The translations under genes and the position numbers were made by a program. A DNA stretch of 64,000 bases from Lampropedia puyangensis (GTDB lineage: Bacteria; Pseudomonadota; Gammaproteobacteria; Burkholderiales; Burkholderiaceae_C), in contig NZ_STFG01000002.1 of assembly GCF_004833285.1 (NCBI RefSeq), forward strand, positions 124,001 through 188,000, read 5' to 3'. A model generated the notes under the pieces. That model did not search any database and was not told the origin of the DNA. It saw only the letters and a list, made by a program, of their open reading frames with translations. Below, piece after piece: positions 63,378 to 64,000 of this stretch. Each line of letters begins with the position of its first letter. Position 1 is the first letter of the stretch.

Positions 63378-64000
63378 ATGAGCCGCAGCTATGACAGCAC
63401 CGCTGTCTACCCTCGTGACATGGTTGGCTATGGGGCCACGCCCGTGCACGCCCAGTGGCCTAGTCAGGCGCGTGTGGCAGTGCAGTTTGTCCTCAATTAT
63501 GAAGAGGGCGGTGAGAACCATGTTTTGCATGGCGATCAAGGAAGTGAGCAGTTCCTCTCCGAGATGTTCAACCCCGAATCGTACCCCGCTCGCCATCTGA
63601 GCATGGAAGGGGTGTATGAATATGGTTCGCGTGTCGGGGTATGGCGGATTTTGAAAGAGTTTGAAAAGCGTGGCTGGCCGCTGACAGTGTTTGGCGTAGG
63701 CATGGCCTTGCAGCGGCACCCAGAACTGACGCAGGCTTTCGTGGCGCTAGGCCATGAAATAGCCTGCCACGGTTGGCGCTGGATTCACTACCAAAAAATG
63801 GATGAAGATACCGAGCGTACGCACTTCAGGTTGGGCATGCAAGCGATTGAGCAGCTTACTGGGCAACGCCCTCAAGGTTGGTACACCGGGCGTGATAGTC
63901 CCAACACCCGCCGCATTCTGGTGGACGATGGCGGGCTGGAGTACGACAGTGATTATTACGGCGATGACCTGCCATTTTGGATGCGCGTGGCGCGTACTGA
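63378..64000 (+). CDS. puuE: Allantoinase PuuE, N-terminal part (cut by the window edge)
   Basis: 207 codons are visible from the ATG at 63378, with AGGAAGGA seven bases upstream. PuuE family of the NodB fold: DMVGYGATPVHAQWPSQARV, FVLNYEEGGENHVLHGD, SMEGVYEYGSRVGVWR, EIACHGWRW and DSDYYGDDLPFWMR. Metal-independent allantoinase that opens allantoin to allantoate. An OHCU decarboxylase gene is often next and may lie beyond the window. A diverged paralogue is at 32251-33174. Confidence 0.94.
   Translation, partial: MSRSYDSTAVYPRDMVGYGATPVHAQWPSQARVAVQFVLNYEEGGENHVLHGDQGSEQFLSEMFNPESYPARHLSMEGVYEYGSRVGVWRILKEFEKRGWPLTVFGVGMALQRHPELTQAFVALGHEIACHGWRWIHYQKMDEDTERTHFRLGMQAIEQLTGQRPQGWYTGRDSPNTRRILVDDGGLEYDSDYYGDDLPFWMRVART

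Overview
The window looks like a chromosomal segment from a betaproteobacterium of the Burkholderiales, most likely Comamonadaceae. The reasons are the system II cytochrome c maturation gene resB, the corC-lnt-glyQ order, a DUF3579 protein, the glnK-amt pair, and an urt-like ABC transporter joined to fmdA-fmdB. No insertion sequence, integrase or prophage gene is visible. No closer taxonomic call can be made from the sequence alone.

Layout. 1-15.6 kb is mostly housekeeping: resB, engB, an outer-membrane barrel-like protein, a PPK2 polyphosphate kinase, amt-glnK behind a sigma-54/NtrC control region, comM, a GNAT, corC, lnt, an MNT/HEPN-type pair and glyQ. GlyS does not follow glyQ; a YdjM-like gene does. 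16.2-26.1 kb is a complete type I-C CRISPR-Cas locus (cas3-cas5c-cas8c-cas7-cas4-cas1-cas2) with an array of 20 repeats and 19 spacers. 26.2-30.6 kb encodes a LuxR-type response regulator and a 1145-residue protein joining an NCS1-type permease to a hybrid histidine kinase.

31-48 kb is a nitrogen-scavenging region: a PuuE-like deacetylase-fold protein, a hydratase, a TRAP transporter (dctPQM), a dihydropyrimidinase-like amidohydrolase, two Asp/Glu/hydantoin-racemase-fold proteins, a GntR regulator, a five-gene urea/amide ABC transporter, formamidase and FmdB. It ends at a selenocysteine tRNA gene. 48.6-51.3 kb is a compact MglA-like GTPase/Roadblock operon. 51.5-61.4 kb is housekeeping again (DUF3579, proC, cbiX-like, tRNA-Lys, tcdA, tolB-pal-cpoB without tolQRA, msbA-like, an FAD-linked oxidase). 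61.6-64 kb starts a urate degradation cluster: hpxO, hydroxyisourate hydrolase, and puuE cut by the window edge.

Most interesting observation. The 385-base gap between cas3 and cas5c is not empty. It encodes an unannotated 42-residue peptide with a basic start and a hydrophobic helix. An 18-base palindrome and two tandem CRISPR-repeat look-alikes follow, then a guide-like stretch and a hairpin ending in the repeat-type handle ATTGAAA. The start of the guide-like stretch is an imperfect inverted copy (16 of 19) of the 3' end of the peptide gene. This layout resembles the crRNA-like CreA/CreR regulators and CreTA addiction modules, but with a possible peptide toxin and in a type I-C operon. A second theme is shared control: TGTNNACA dyads occur both at the hydantoinase/racemase divergent promoter and about 24 kb away at uraH/puuE, suggesting one GntR regulon for purine and pyrimidine nitrogen.
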